A DNA stretch of 45,165 nt from a virus: the IMG/VR virus record IMGVR_UViG_3300009085_001296, positions 1 to 45,165 of that record. The stretch is one strand, 5' to 3'. Below, one piece after another: positions 32,105 through 40,602 of the stretch; within the stretch, counting starts at the first letter, position 1, and every line of letters begins with the position of its first letter. The notes under the pieces are model-generated. The model saw only the letters and a program-made list of their open reading frames with translations. It did not search any database and was not told the origin of the DNA. The translations under genes were made by a program, and so were the position numbers.

Positions 32105-33320
32105 AACTATTTATTTTCCCGCTTATTTTGTGCCACAATTAAAGATGTTCAAAGATAATTTATTTCATAAATATACAAATAAAAGTTTTAAAATTTATGA
32201 AAAAGATAGTGTTTTTAATTATAATTATTTGTTGATTTCTGCCGGGCATAATTATAAAAAAGAAACAAAAAAAGATTTAAATTATGATTTGAATAGAAAT
32301 ATTGTTTTGGGAGATAGCGGTGGGTTTCAATTAGCGACCGGCGTTTTAAAATATGAAAATGATATAGTAGGAAAAATATTTAATTGGTTAGAAAATAATA
32401 CAAATTATGCAATAAATTTAGATTTCCCACCATATGTTTCAAATGAAAACTCGAAAAAAAATTTTAGCGAACACTTTAAAGAAAAAATAAAAATTAGTGT
32501 AAAAAATTTCGAGTACTTTCAGAATAAACAAACAGGCAAAACTAAATATTTAAATGTATTACATGGAAGAGATAAAGAAAAAATTAGTTTGTGGTATGAT
32601 TCAGTTAAAGATTTTTCTTTTGCTGGTGGTTGGGCATTGGGTGGCTGTTCAGTTAATTTATTTTATATATTATATAGTTTTTTCTTTTTGTTTTCAAAAG
32701 GCGAAATTGAAAAGAATAATAATAAACAATGTTTAATACATATTTTAGGATATAGTAAATTATTTTCTTTACCTTATATATTTTATTTACAAAAGAAATT
32801 AAATGATTTGGGTTTGAATATTAATATTTCTTTTGATTCATCAATATTTACAATTTCTGCCGGTTTTGGGAGATATGGCCTATTGTGTAGTAGAGACGGA
32901 ATAAAATATATGTGTATTTCTAACAAAATAAATAGAGAAAAGAGAAAAATTAATTTAGATGTTAATTTGCCTTGTCAGTGTCCAGTTTGTAAGGCGATGA
33001 AATTCTCTGATTTATTAGGATTTGTTGGTAAGAGAGGAACGGGATTAAATATAGATTTTTATAATTATGTTGCTATGCATAATTTATATAAATTTTTAGA
33101 TTATAAAAATATTATGGAAAATACCATTAATGTAGATGAAAAAGAACTTTATGAATCAGTTTTTAATTCAAAAGATTTTATAATTTTTAATTTAATTGAT
33201 AGAGCATTTGAAGAAAAGGACCCATTAAATTTTATTTTAAGAAACAGGGATGTTATATCAGAAATAGATAACAGTAAAGAAGAAGTAACAACTAATTTAA
33301 ATAAGTTTGCACAATTTTAA
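32097..33320 (+). CDS. dpdA: DNA 7-deazaguanine transglycosylase DpdA-like
   Basis: 407 aa from the ATG at 32097 (GAGG 6 bp upstream). LGDSGGFQ holds the general Asp of the tRNA-guanine transglycosylase family (Asp73). SFDSS near 245-249 offers the nucleophile Asp247, and CQCPVC plus a following His gives the zinc site. LHGRD and FAGGWALGG match the DpdA branch rather than tRNA enzymes. DpdA swaps guanine in DNA for a 7-deazaguanine. With FolE, QueD and QueE here, phage DNA is probably modified. QueC was not found in the window. Confidence 0.88.
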   Translation: MNKTIYFPAYFVPQLKMFKDNLFHKYTNKSFKIYEKDSVFNYNYLLISAGHNYKKETKKDLNYDLNRNIVLGDSGGFQLATGVLKYENDIVGKIFNWLENNTNYAINLDFPPYVSNENSKKNFSEHFKEKIKISVKNFEYFQNKQTGKTKYLNVLHGRDKEKISLWYDSVKDFSFAGGWALGGCSVNLFYILYSFFFLFSKGEIEKNNNKQCLIHILGYSKLFSLPYIFYLQKKLNDLGLNINISFDSSIFTISAGFGRYGLLCSRDGIKYMCISNKINREKRKINLDVNLPCQCPVCKAMKFSDLLGFVGKRGTGLNIDFYNYVAMHNLYKFLDYKNIMENTINVDEKELYESVFNSKDFIIFNLIDRAFEEKDPLNFILRNRDVISEIDNSKEEVTTNLNKFAQF

Positions 33321-34186
33321 TGAAACCAATACTTTCAATATCTCACGATGATTTAGACGGAACAGTGTGCCAAATACTTCTCGGAAAAGTATTTCCTAAT
33401 ATTGAATATATTAGCTATAAATTTGGTATTCTTGATGATTTATTAAAGAAAATAGATTATAGTAAATATGAAAAAGTTTTTTTGACTGATATTCATCCAG
33501 AAAATAGAGATAATATTTATTTATCTGACAATATTATTTTAATAGATCATCACGAATCGATTATTGAATGGCACGATCCGAGTATAAATAAATTTGTAAT
33601 AAAGAAATATTGTGGTGCAAAATTAACAAAATTATTTTTAGAGAAGAATTTTAAAGTTGATTTATCGAAATTTAATGAATTAGTTCATTTAACAAACGAT
33701 TATGATATGTGGATTCATAATCATTTTAAATCAAAAGAATTGAATATTTTATTTTGGCATTATTTTCCTCAAAGATTTAGACAGGAATTTAAAGATGGTA
33801 GAGTTGAATGGAATGATTTTGAAAAAGAATTAATACAGAAAGAAAAGGCGAGTTTTCAAAAAGCATTAGATGAATTAGAAATTTTTCCAACAGAAATTAT
33901 ACTTGGTTTAATGTTTTATACTGATAAATTTTATAATGAATTAGCAGAATATTTTTTGAAACAGAGATATAAAATTATTTTTATAATAAGTCAAAGTCAA
34001 AATTCAGTTAGTATTCGTCATAATGTAGATAGTTTGAATATTGGAACATTAATAAAAAAATTACAATGGGGCGGCGGACATGCAAAGGCAGCAGGATTTA
34101 AATTTAGTAGTTTCGAAGATTTGAAAATAAAGATTAAGAAATTAGAGTTAATATTATATAAAAATTTTGAAGAATTGAGGAAATAA
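33320..34186 (+). CDS. DHH-family phosphoesterase
   Basis: 288 aa. SISHDDLDGTV (DxDG motif), LTDIHPE, LIDHHES (DHH motif) and the DHHA1-type GGGHAKAAGF near the C-terminus are all present. The family includes nanoRNase/pAp phosphatases and single-strand exonucleases. In a phage it may degrade short oligonucleotides or cyclic dinucleotides. The start overlaps the dpdA stop. Confidence 0.9.
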   Translation: MKPILSISHDDLDGTVCQILLGKVFPNIEYISYKFGILDDLLKKIDYSKYEKVFLTDIHPENRDNIYLSDNIILIDHHESIIEWHDPSINKFVIKKYCGAKLTKLFLEKNFKVDLSKFNELVHLTNDYDMWIHNHFKSKELNILFWHYFPQRFRQEFKDGRVEWNDFEKELIQKEKASFQKALDELEIFPTEIILGLMFYTDKFYNELAEYFLKQRYKIIFIISQSQNSVSIRHNVDSLNIGTLIKKLQWGGGHAKAAGFKFSSFEDLKIKIKKLELILYKNFEELRK

Positions 34187-34929
34187 TGACCACTTTTGTT
34201 AAATTGCCAATATTAAGAGGTTTTACGGAAATTAAAAAGTTGTATGAATTAATGAAAGATAAGAATGCATATATTTGCGGCGGCTATGCAAGATATTGTT
34301 GTTCTACTACTAAAAAAGTAGCTCAAACTGACGATGTTGATATTTATTGCAAAGATGAAGAAACATTTAATGAACTGAAAAATATTTTAACTTCAAATAA
34401 ATTTGAAAATAAACACGAAAATGAAATATCAGTAGTATTTAAACCGTCAGTTTCTTTTTATCCGTGCCCGAAAGTTAATTTAATAAAACCTAAAGAAGAA
34501 TTTCATGTTAAAACAAACGGTACAGTTGAAGAGATATTAGAAAATTTTGATTTTACAGTAACTCGTATTGCAATAATTAATGAAAACGAATGTATAGCAG
34601 ACGAAGATTTTGCAGAACACGAAAAAATGCAATTTTTAGCAATTAAAAATATTCACTGTCCTGTTTCTTCAGCTTTAAGATTTTGTAAATATTATAAAAA
34701 AGGATATTGGACAAGACCATTACAGATAATGAAGTTGTTTATTGATTGGGATGAAAGAGGAAATGATTATAAAGACAGATTAGCAGATTTATTAGTTAAG
34801 ATAGAAGAAGATAAAAAATTGACTAATAAAATGGGAATAGGCGATGGTTTAGATGCTGCAGAAATTACTAAAAAAACTGAAATTGAAAGTCAAATCCAAG
34901 AATTATACAAGATTATGATGATAGATTGA
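34186..34929 (+). CDS. Nucleotidyltransferase-like protein (247 aa)
   Basis: It contains AYICGGYARYCC followed by TDDVDIYC, the GG...DxD pattern of the polymerase-beta/poly(A) polymerase superfamily. DFTVTRIAI is a further match to the CCA-adding head domain. The C-terminus has ALRFCKYYKKGYW. It may be a tRNA or RNA nucleotidyltransferase, or an inactive relative. It is the last gene before the gap in front of gene 45. Confidence 0.78.
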   Translation: MTTFVKLPILRGFTEIKKLYELMKDKNAYICGGYARYCCSTTKKVAQTDDVDIYCKDEETFNELKNILTSNKFENKHENEISVVFKPSVSFYPCPKVNLIKPKEEFHVKTNGTVEEILENFDFTVTRIAIINENECIADEDFAEHEKMQFLAIKNIHCPVSSALRFCKYYKKGYWTRPLQIMKLFIDWDERGNDYKDRLADLLVKIEEDKKLTNKMGIGDGLDAAEITKKTEIESQIQELYKIMMID

Positions 34930-34952
34930 AAAACACGTTATTTCATACCTAG

Positions 34953-35006
34953 AATTGAGGATAATTTTTGTTGTACTTTGATATTACTTTTCTATTATCC
35001 TTAATT
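34953..35006 (+). terminator. 13-bp stem hairpin after the nucleotidyltransferase gene
   Basis: Arms 34953-34965 and 34994-35006 pair over 13 bp with one G-T wobble, around a 28-nt T-rich loop. It could end the preceding transcript or form a leader structure for gene 45. Confidence 0.5.
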
Positions 35007-35014
35007 GTAGGGTG

Positions 35015-35032
35015 TATTTAAACGTTTAAATA
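35015..35032. promoter_or_regulatory. 18-bp perfect palindrome, candidate operator of gene 45
   Basis: TATTTAAACGTTTAAATA is self-complementary over its full length and lies 48 bp before the gene 45 ATG, flanked by GGTG and GGGT. It is short for a terminator and well placed for a dimeric repressor. Confidence 0.5.
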
Positions 35033-35080
35033 GGGTATATTTCAAGTAAATAATAAACAATTAAAATAAGGAGTTTGTTT

Positions 35081-35803
35081 ATGTCTGATTCTTTGAAGTT
35101 TAAGAAAGATTTTCTTAATTTGGTTAATGATCTTACAACTATTAACCCAAGTATCATTTTTGAGAAAAATGATTCGAAATCAGTTATTGTTAAAAGAACT
35201 GATCCGGCAGTAACTGTTGCGTATGTACTTTCAGCCACATCAGATTCGTTTGATTTTGGTGATGAAGCATTAGCAATTTATAATTATCCAGAATTTCATC
35301 AGTTGTTAAACGTTTTTGACGAACCGAGTATGGTAGTAGACGAAAACAAGATTTTGATTTGTTCTAAAAAATCAAAAGTAAAATATCTAGTGTCTGATGT
35401 TGAAAGTATTCAGAAAGGTCCTAAAGAAATAACATTTCCTCAAGAATTTGTAACATTGAAACTCGATAAAGATATTTTGAGAAATGTTAAGAAAATGATT
35501 GGTTTGATTAAAGCAGAAAAAGTATCATTTAAAATTGACAACGATAATGTTACTATAAGATGTTTTAACGATTCACATTCTAATTCATGGGAAGATGAAT
35601 TTAAGTTGGAGAAAAGTATAGAAAAGAGATTTAATATAACCATTTCAAGTAAAGTTTTTACACTTATACCCGATTATGATTATTCTCTTAATATTGCATC
35701 TGACGGTATCGTTAGATTCGTCTATAATACTGAAAACGTAAATCTTGAAGTTTTTGTGGCATCATTAAATGAAGGTAGCGAAAAAGAAGAAAAAGACGAG
35801 TAA
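35081..35803 (+). CDS. 45: Sliding clamp gp45
   Basis: 240 aa from the ATG at 35081 (TAAGGAG 7 bp upstream; T4: 228 aa). It begins MSDSLKFKKDFLNLVNDL and has the repeated two-domain clamp layout with ALAIYNYPEFHQLLNVF and a second copy in RFNITISSKVFTLIPDYDY. It ends in an acidic tail (GSEKEEKDE). The clamp tethers gp43 and in T4 also activates late transcription through gp33 and gp55. Confidence 0.92.
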   Translation: MSDSLKFKKDFLNLVNDLTTINPSIIFEKNDSKSVIVKRTDPAVTVAYVLSATSDSFDFGDEALAIYNYPEFHQLLNVFDEPSMVVDENKILICSKKSKVKYLVSDVESIQKGPKEITFPQEFVTLKLDKDILRNVKKMIGLIKAEKVSFKIDNDNVTIRCFNDSHSNSWEDEFKLEKSIEKRFNITISSKVFTLIPDYDYSLNIASDGIVRFVYNTENVNLEVFVASLNEGSEKEEKDE

Positions 35804-35805
35804 AA

Positions 35806-35976
35806 ATGGTTGAAGATATTTTAAAAAGTATTTCAAATAAGTGTAAACAAGCTAAAAAAGATTTAAATGTTGTTTACACTTATTTGAATGAAAAACAAAA
35901 GAGATGGAAGAAATTTAAAAGAATTAAAGTAATAAAACCTTTATGGATGGTTCGTATATTGAAAAGGGATAAATAA
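35806..35976 (+). CDS. Small basic protein (56 aa) containing a 19-bp perfect inverted repeat
   Basis: It begins MVEDILKSISNKCKQAKKDL and ends KPLWMVRILKRDK. It starts 2 bp after gene 45, and its stop overlaps the next start as TAATG. The coding DNA includes a 19-bp perfect hairpin (35832-35888), so the segment may matter as RNA as well as, or instead of, protein. Confidence 0.6.
   Translation: MVEDILKSISNKCKQAKKDLNVVYTYLNEKQKRWKKFKRIKVIKPLWMVRILKRDK
35832..35888 (+). repeat. 19-bp perfect inverted repeat (RNA hairpin)
   Basis: Arm TTCAAATAAGTGTAAACAA (35832-35850) and its exact complement (35870-35888), with a 19-nt loop. It lies in the message between genes 45 and 44 and has no T-run after it, so it is not a simple terminator. 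Confidence 0.85.
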
Positions 35977-36437
35977 TGGAACAACAAGAAAATATTTTAT
36001 TGAGTGCAACGCCAAATGATTTATATAAAGAACAGGTTATTTCTGCAAGTTCTGATAGTTTTGATGTTAAAGTGCCAGATTTAAATCAATTTCAAGACGA
36101 ATACGAAGTACCCGAAGAACATGTAGAATATTTAGATCAAAATTCTAAAGAAATTGTTGATAAGAAAAATTTAAATCCATATCAAATAATAAAAGTAATA
36201 GCACAAAAAAATGGAATCAATATTAAAGAACCAAAAAAAGGTTGTAGAAAATGTGGGGGTAGGGGATGGTTGGGGAGGTCTGCAACTACAGGTGAACCAT
36301 TTGCTTGTGGTTGCATTTTTCCTGATTCTGAAAAACAGAAACAGTATTTGCAGGGGTTAAATATTAATATGAACCGCAATCAGAGAAGATTTTATAAAAA
36401 GCAAATAAGAAAACAAATGAAACGCAAAGGAAAATAA
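35976..36437 (+). CDS. Zinc-ribbon protein between clamp and clamp loader (153 aa)
   Basis: The N-terminal half is acidic and unstructured-looking. The C-terminal half has KKGCRKCGGRGWLGRSATTGEPFACGC, a DnaJ-like CxxCGGxG plus CxC zinc motif, and a basic end (NQRRFYKKQIRKQMKRKGK). I recall such genes beside gp45/gp44 in T4-like phages without a named role. Confidence 0.78.
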   Translation: MEQQENILLSATPNDLYKEQVISASSDSFDVKVPDLNQFQDEYEVPEEHVEYLDQNSKEIVDKKNLNPYQIIKVIAQKNGINIKEPKKGCRKCGGRGWLGRSATTGEPFACGCIFPDSEKQKQYLQGLNINMNRNQRRFYKKQIRKQMKRKGK

Positions 36438-36438
36438 T

Positions 36439-37380
36439 ATGAAAGAGTACGATTGTTTTTTGTGGGTTGAACATTTTCGTCCTAAAAATATAAAAAATAT
36501 TATTTTGCCTCGAAAATTGAAAATATATTTTTCAAAAATGATCGAAGCAAGAGAAATTAAGAATATGATCTTCTTTTCGGTTTCGCCTGGAAGTGGTAAG
36601 ACGACTACTGCTAAAGCAATTTGCAATGATATTGATTGCGATTTCATTTATATTAATGCTTCTGAAGAAACTGGTATTGATACTATACGAAATAAAGTTA
36701 AACAATTTGCGACTGTTAAAAGTTTGAATGGAAAACCGAAAGTAGTTATATTAGACGAAATTGATTCTACTTCTAATGTAGCTATGCAAAAAGCATTACG
36801 TGCATTTATAGAGGAATTTCATCAAACGTGTAGATTTATTTTAACATGTAATCAAATTACAAGAGTAATTGATCCTCTTCAATCAAGATGTGAATTAGTC
36901 GATTTCAATATGACAGATAAAAAAGTTGTAGATGAAATGAAACCTAAGATTTTGAAGAGATTAACTGAAATTCTTTCGTATAAAAAAGTAGAATATAAAG
37001 AAGAAGTTATCAATAAAATAATTGATAAAAATTATCCCGATATTCGTTCAATGATAAAACTATTACAGCAATTTTCCAGTATATATGATTGTATTAATGA
37101 ACAAATATTGGATATGCAAGCAGTGAATGACGAATTTTACGATATGATTATGAATGTTGAGTATGCCAAAATAAGAAAATATCTATTAGAAAAGAGTATG
37201 AATTATAGTGAATTATATCGTTTAATATTTGATAATATTATTCCTCGATTGAAAGAGGATAAAAGAGCGCAAGCAATATCTATTATTGCAGAAGGTATGC
37301 GTTGGGATTCTATAGTTATTGACAAAGAAATTAATTTTTGTGCTACATTAATTGAATTTTTTCAGAAGTGTTTAAGGTAA
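36439..37380 (+). CDS. 44: Clamp loader large subunit gp44
   Basis: 313 aa (T4: 319). Walker A SPGSGKTTT, Walker B VVILDEIDST, sensor 1 LTCNQ and the SRC arginine finger in LQSRCELVDF are all present. This AAA+ ATPase loads gp45 onto primer-template DNA with gp62. The gp62-like gene is not next to it but about 2.8 kb downstream. Confidence 0.94.
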   Translation: MKEYDCFLWVEHFRPKNIKNIILPRKLKIYFSKMIEAREIKNMIFFSVSPGSGKTTTAKAICNDIDCDFIYINASEETGIDTIRNKVKQFATVKSLNGKPKVVILDEIDSTSNVAMQKALRAFIEEFHQTCRFILTCNQITRVIDPLQSRCELVDFNMTDKKVVDEMKPKILKRLTEILSYKKVEYKEEVINKIIDKNYPDIRSMIKLLQQFSSIYDCINEQILDMQAVNDEFYDMIMNVEYAKIRKYLLEKSMNYSELYRLIFDNIIPRLKEDKRAQAISIIAEGMRWDSIVIDKEINFCATLIEFFQKCLR

Positions 37381-37382
37381 TC

Positions 37383-37571
37383 ATGAAACAATTAAGTGAA
37401 GATCAAATTAATTATGGTATAACACAAACGAAACAATTTGCTTATAAATATAAAATTACTTACGAACAAGCAATTAAAATTATAGGTGAAGGAATTCATG
37501 ACATAAAAATTTTCTATGATTGGGTTAATGCAAATATTTTTTTAGAAAAAGAATTATGTAAAAAGGATTGA
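37383..37571 (+). CDS. Small unknown protein (62 aa)
   Basis: From the ATG just after the gp44 stop: MKQLSEDQINYGITQTKQFA and later ITYEQAIKIIGEG. It occupies the place where T4 has gene 62, but it is far too short and dissimilar. Unknown function. Confidence 0.65.
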   Translation: MKQLSEDQINYGITQTKQFAYKYKITYEQAIKIIGEGIHDIKIFYDWVNANIFLEKELCKKD

Positions 37572-37579
37572 ATGAGAAT

Positions 37580-38311
37580 ATGATAAAATTTGTAATTGCA
37601 AGAAATAAAGACGATAAAGAAATATATGAAAAATATATTGGCAAATATTTTTCTAATAGAGAAACTGTTTCTTATGATGTTTTTGATAAAGAAGGCGAAA
37701 CATTAACTTTAACAAAAAAATATAATGATGCAATCGAACATATTAAAGATTCTTTAAATGATAATGATATTGTTATTTTTGTACATAACGATGTTGAAAT
37801 ATTAGATAAGTGTTTTGAAGAAAAAGTTGAAATGGTTTTCAGTAATCCAAAAATTGGGTTATTGGGAGTTATTGGTTGTTTAGAATATAAAGAAAATTGT
37901 ATGTGGTGGGCTAACGAGCCAGATAAATTAGTTGGCCATATAGTCCAAGAACATTCCAATAACGAAGAAACACATCTAATAAAGGGAAATATTGGTTATA
38001 GCGATAATGTAATATGTTGTGATGGATTAATGTTAATGATTAGAGGAAAAATATTAAAGGATGGAATGAGATTTGATGAACAATTTGATTTTAATTTTTA
38101 TGATATTTCTTTTTGTTTAGATATGTTGATTAATACTGAATATAAAGTTGCAGTTGCCGATATATTAGTAAAGCATAAAAGCGAAGGATTAGGATCATTA
38201 ACTGACGAGTGGAAAATAGGAAAAGAGAAATTAATACAGAAATATACTAAAAGAGGAATACTGTTTCCTTTTACTATTCAATTAATTGAAAATTTGAAGG
38301 TTAAATCATGA
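37580..38311 (+). CDS. GT-A-like glycosyltransferase (243 aa)
   Basis: It begins MIKFVIARNKDDKEIYEKYI. DIVIFVHNDVEI takes the place of the DxD metal motif of GT2-type enzymes, followed by FDEQFDFNFYDISFCLDML, a pattern of small phage and cyanobacterial glycosyltransferases. An in-frame TTG at 37568 is an alternative start. Acceptor unknown. Confidence 0.72.
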   Translation: MIKFVIARNKDDKEIYEKYIGKYFSNRETVSYDVFDKEGETLTLTKKYNDAIEHIKDSLNDNDIVIFVHNDVEILDKCFEEKVEMVFSNPKIGLLGVIGCLEYKENCMWWANEPDKLVGHIVQEHSNNEETHLIKGNIGYSDNVICCDGLMLMIRGKILKDGMRFDEQFDFNFYDISFCLDMLINTEYKVAVADILVKHKSEGLGSLTDEWKIGKEKLIQKYTKRGILFPFTIQLIENLKVKS

Positions 38312-38568
38312 AAAAAGAAAAATCAGTATTTGTTAAACCAAATAAATGTTGTTATTTCGCTTCAGTTATTGTTAATCCTGGCTGGTCTGGTTTATGCAGA
38401 TGTTGCGGTAGATATCATTATGATGAGGTTCATCGCCAATTGTCAGTAATAGAATCTAAAAAAACATTAGGATTAAATAATTGGTATGCTTTAATGAAAA
38501 TAAAGCCAATTGGGGCAGAAAAAATACCTAAATTAGATAGAGAAAGATTACCATATTGTGGGCATTAA
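38308..38568 (+). CDS. Small Cys/His-rich protein (86 aa)
   Basis: It has KCCYFASVIV, GLCRCCGRYHYDEVH and a final LPYCGH. The Cys pairs suggest a zinc-binding fold. The start overlaps the preceding stop. I recognise no family. Confidence 0.72.
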   Translation: MKKEKSVFVKPNKCCYFASVIVNPGWSGLCRCCGRYHYDEVHRQLSVIESKKTLGLNNWYALMKIKPIGAEKIPKLDRERLPYCGH

Positions 38569-38591
38569 TATTTTAATGACGAGAAATTATT

Positions 38592-39140
38592 ATGAAAAAA
38601 AGTATATTTGCAGAAGCATTAGAATTAGTTTTAAAATTTGAAGGTGGTTATACAAATAATCCCAACGATTCTGGCGGTCCAACAAACTATGGAATTACTC
38701 AATCCGTTTTTGATTCATTTAGAAAAGAAAGAGGGCAATTACCATATTCTGTTAAAAAAATAACTAAATTAGAAGTTAGTGCAATATATTTTCAATTATA
38801 TTGGTTAAAAGGCAAATGCGATAAAATGGAACCGGAAGTTGCAATATTCCATTTCGATACTTGTGTTAATTTAGGAGTTAGACAAGCTAATAAATTATTA
38901 CAGAGATGTATTGGCGCTAAAGATGATGGATTGATTGGAGATATAACATTACAACAAATGAAACAATATCAAGAAGATGAAATTATTATAAAATATATAA
39001 AACTACGTAAAGAATTTTATGAAAAAATAGTTTTGAAAAATAGTAAACTGAATGTATTTTTAAATGGTTGGATGAATAGAGTTAATGAATTAGTATATTA
39101 TTTAGATGATAGAAGCGAAAATTCGCCAATGGAAGATTAG
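38592..39140 (+). CDS. Endolysin, GH108 muramidase
   Basis: 182 aa. KFEGGYTNNPNDSGGPTNYGIT (Glu17 is the expected catalytic acid in EGGY) is the glycoside hydrolase 108 signature, followed by WLKGKCDKM and FDTCVNLGVRQANKLLQ. The C-terminal segment GAKDDGLIGDITLQQM is the peptidoglycan-binding half. No signal peptide is visible, so a holin would be needed. AGAAAT rather than a strong ribosome site precedes the ATG. Confidence 0.92.
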   Translation: MKKSIFAEALELVLKFEGGYTNNPNDSGGPTNYGITQSVFDSFRKERGQLPYSVKKITKLEVSAIYFQLYWLKGKCDKMEPEVAIFHFDTCVNLGVRQANKLLQRCIGAKDDGLIGDITLQQMKQYQEDEIIIKYIKLRKEFYEKIVLKNSKLNVFLNGWMNRVNELVYYLDDRSENSPMED

Positions 39141-39141
39141 C

Positions 39142-39642
39142 ATGAATTTTAAAAAATGGTTATTCGAAAATAAAAGAAATAACATAGTAAATAATATTGA
39201 AAAAATTAAAAAAGTTTTCAATAAATTACAAATTGAATATATGTTTATTGGAAAAGGTGCAGCAATAATGCAAGGATTTCCAGATACATCACAAGATGTT
39301 GATATATATCCTCAAAAAAATTTAGAAAATAATAAAAAAATAGTAAAAGCATTAAAAAAACTTAATTTTGATATTAGTACTTTAACTGAACTTGATATAA
39401 TTAGAGGTAAAGATTTTATTCAGTTCGAAAAACCATTTCAACTCGATATAGTTTTTGCTCCAGATGGGTTTAATAGTTATGACGATGCCAAAAGATATAA
39501 AATTATTGAAGATGGATACCCATTATTGAATTTAGAAGGTATTATTAAAAGTAAAAAGGCAGCAAATAGAAAAAAAGATATATTGAGTATAGATGAATTA
39601 GAGGATTTTTTAAGATATGTTGGACAAAGAAAAAATAAATAG
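39142..39642 (+). CDS. Nucleotidyltransferase-fold protein (166 aa)
   Basis: From the ATG at 39142: YMFIGKGAAIMQGFPDTSQDVDIYP gives the G-G/DxD nucleotidyltransferase core, FQLDIVFAP the third acidic residue, and IKSKKAANRKKDILSIDELEDFL the C-terminal helix common in the DUF6036/AbiEii-like group. Unknown substrate. A separate and distant relative is encoded at 34186. Confidence 0.78.
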   Translation: MNFKKWLFENKRNNIVNNIEKIKKVFNKLQIEYMFIGKGAAIMQGFPDTSQDVDIYPQKNLENNKKIVKALKKLNFDISTLTELDIIRGKDFIQFEKPFQLDIVFAPDGFNSYDDAKRYKIIEDGYPLLNLEGIIKSKKAANRKKDILSIDELEDFLRYVGQRKNK

Positions 39643-39826
39643 ATTCGAACTTTCATTACAGAGAAGTATGAAAGAAAGAATTCAAAGTGGGTATATAAAA
39701 ACATATAGACCAGTTTTAGATGATTGTAATTTAAGAATATTCGACACTATGGTTGAATATAAAAAGTGGTGTAACGAAAAATTACCAAGATTTTTAGGGA
39801 TGTATCAGTATAAGGATAAAATATGA
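39617..39826 (+). CDS. Small unknown protein (69 aa)
   Basis: MLDKEKINRFELSLQRSMKE, then MVEYKKWCNEKLPRFLGMY. It overlaps the nucleotidyltransferase gene by 26 bp and the next gene by 4 bp. Unknown. Confidence 0.62.
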   Translation: MLDKEKINRFELSLQRSMKERIQSGYIKTYRPVLDDCNLRIFDTMVEYKKWCNEKLPRFLGMYQYKDKI

Positions 39827-40176
39827 AACCAGTTTTTAGAAAAGATATTTGGAATTATTATTTGAAAAATTGTTTAAATGAAAAATATAAAACTAAAGAA
39901 TATCGTTTTTATGAAATACACGGATTAATTTATGCACCAAATTATGAAAAAAATAGAATAGTGTATTTTGAACATCAACGTAATTGGTTTGTGTATTATG
40001 AAAAATTATTGAATGATATAGAAGATAGATTTAATATTAAATTTCAAAAAGACAAAAATTGTGATATTGTATGCAGATGTGGCGAATCACAAAAATTTTC
40101 GTCGTATTATGGAGTGTATAAAATTATTTTAAAATGTAATGCGTGTGGAAATAAATTTGTTGCTTATTCAGGGTAA
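39823..40176 (+). CDS. Unknown protein with C-terminal zinc ribbon (117 aa)
   Basis: The N-terminal part is Tyr-rich. The C-terminal part has CDIVCRCGE and LKCNACGNKF, a four-cysteine ribbon. The start overlaps the preceding stop as ATGA. No assigned role. Confidence 0.7.
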   Translation: MKPVFRKDIWNYYLKNCLNEKYKTKEYRFYEIHGLIYAPNYEKNRIVYFEHQRNWFVYYEKLLNDIEDRFNIKFQKDKNCDIVCRCGESQKFSSYYGVYKIILKCNACGNKFVAYSG

Positions 40177-40198
40177 AATTAAAAAAATAGGAATTTTA

Positions 40199-40600
40199 AT
40201 GGAAAATAAAATTAACATTTTTTCTTTTCTTAATGGCATGACCGAAACAAAAGAGATGTTTGATTTCGATAATGACGAAATTAGAAAAGAATATTCGCAG
40301 TTTATGATAAATCGTTTTGTTTCAATGACTGATATTTTTGTTCCAGTAGTAAATCAAATAAATAGGTTTCAAAATATACCAAATCATATTCATTATGAAT
40401 TTTTTCGTTCATTTTTACCCAAAAGAAAACAGTTTTTTAAGTATATTAAAAAAGAAAAAGAAATTAATAACGAACAAAAAGAATGCATAAAGAAGTATTA
40501 TGAAATTGGAGAAAAAGAATTACCAGGATATTTAGAAATTTTAACTAAAGAACAGATAGAAAAAATAGTTAAAAAGTATGAACACGGGAAAACGAGGTAA
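40199..40600 (+). CDS. 62: Clamp loader small subunit, cyanophage gp62-like
   Basis: 133 aa from the ATG at 40199. EYSQFMINRFVSMTD, YEFFRSFLPKRKQFFKYIKK and IKKYYEIGEKELPGYLEILT followed by QIEKIVKK match the short gp62 form I know from cyanophages (FMVNRGLSYF, RPKKRFSKW, VKEYYGYSNRKAKEAL). It partners gp44 in clamp loading. It is displaced from gene 44 by seven small genes and the endolysin. Confidence 0.82.
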   Translation: MENKINIFSFLNGMTETKEMFDFDNDEIRKEYSQFMINRFVSMTDIFVPVVNQINRFQNIPNHIHYEFFRSFLPKRKQFFKYIKKEKEINNEQKECIKKYYEIGEKELPGYLEILTKEQIEKIVKKYEHGKTR

Positions 40601-40602
40601 AA

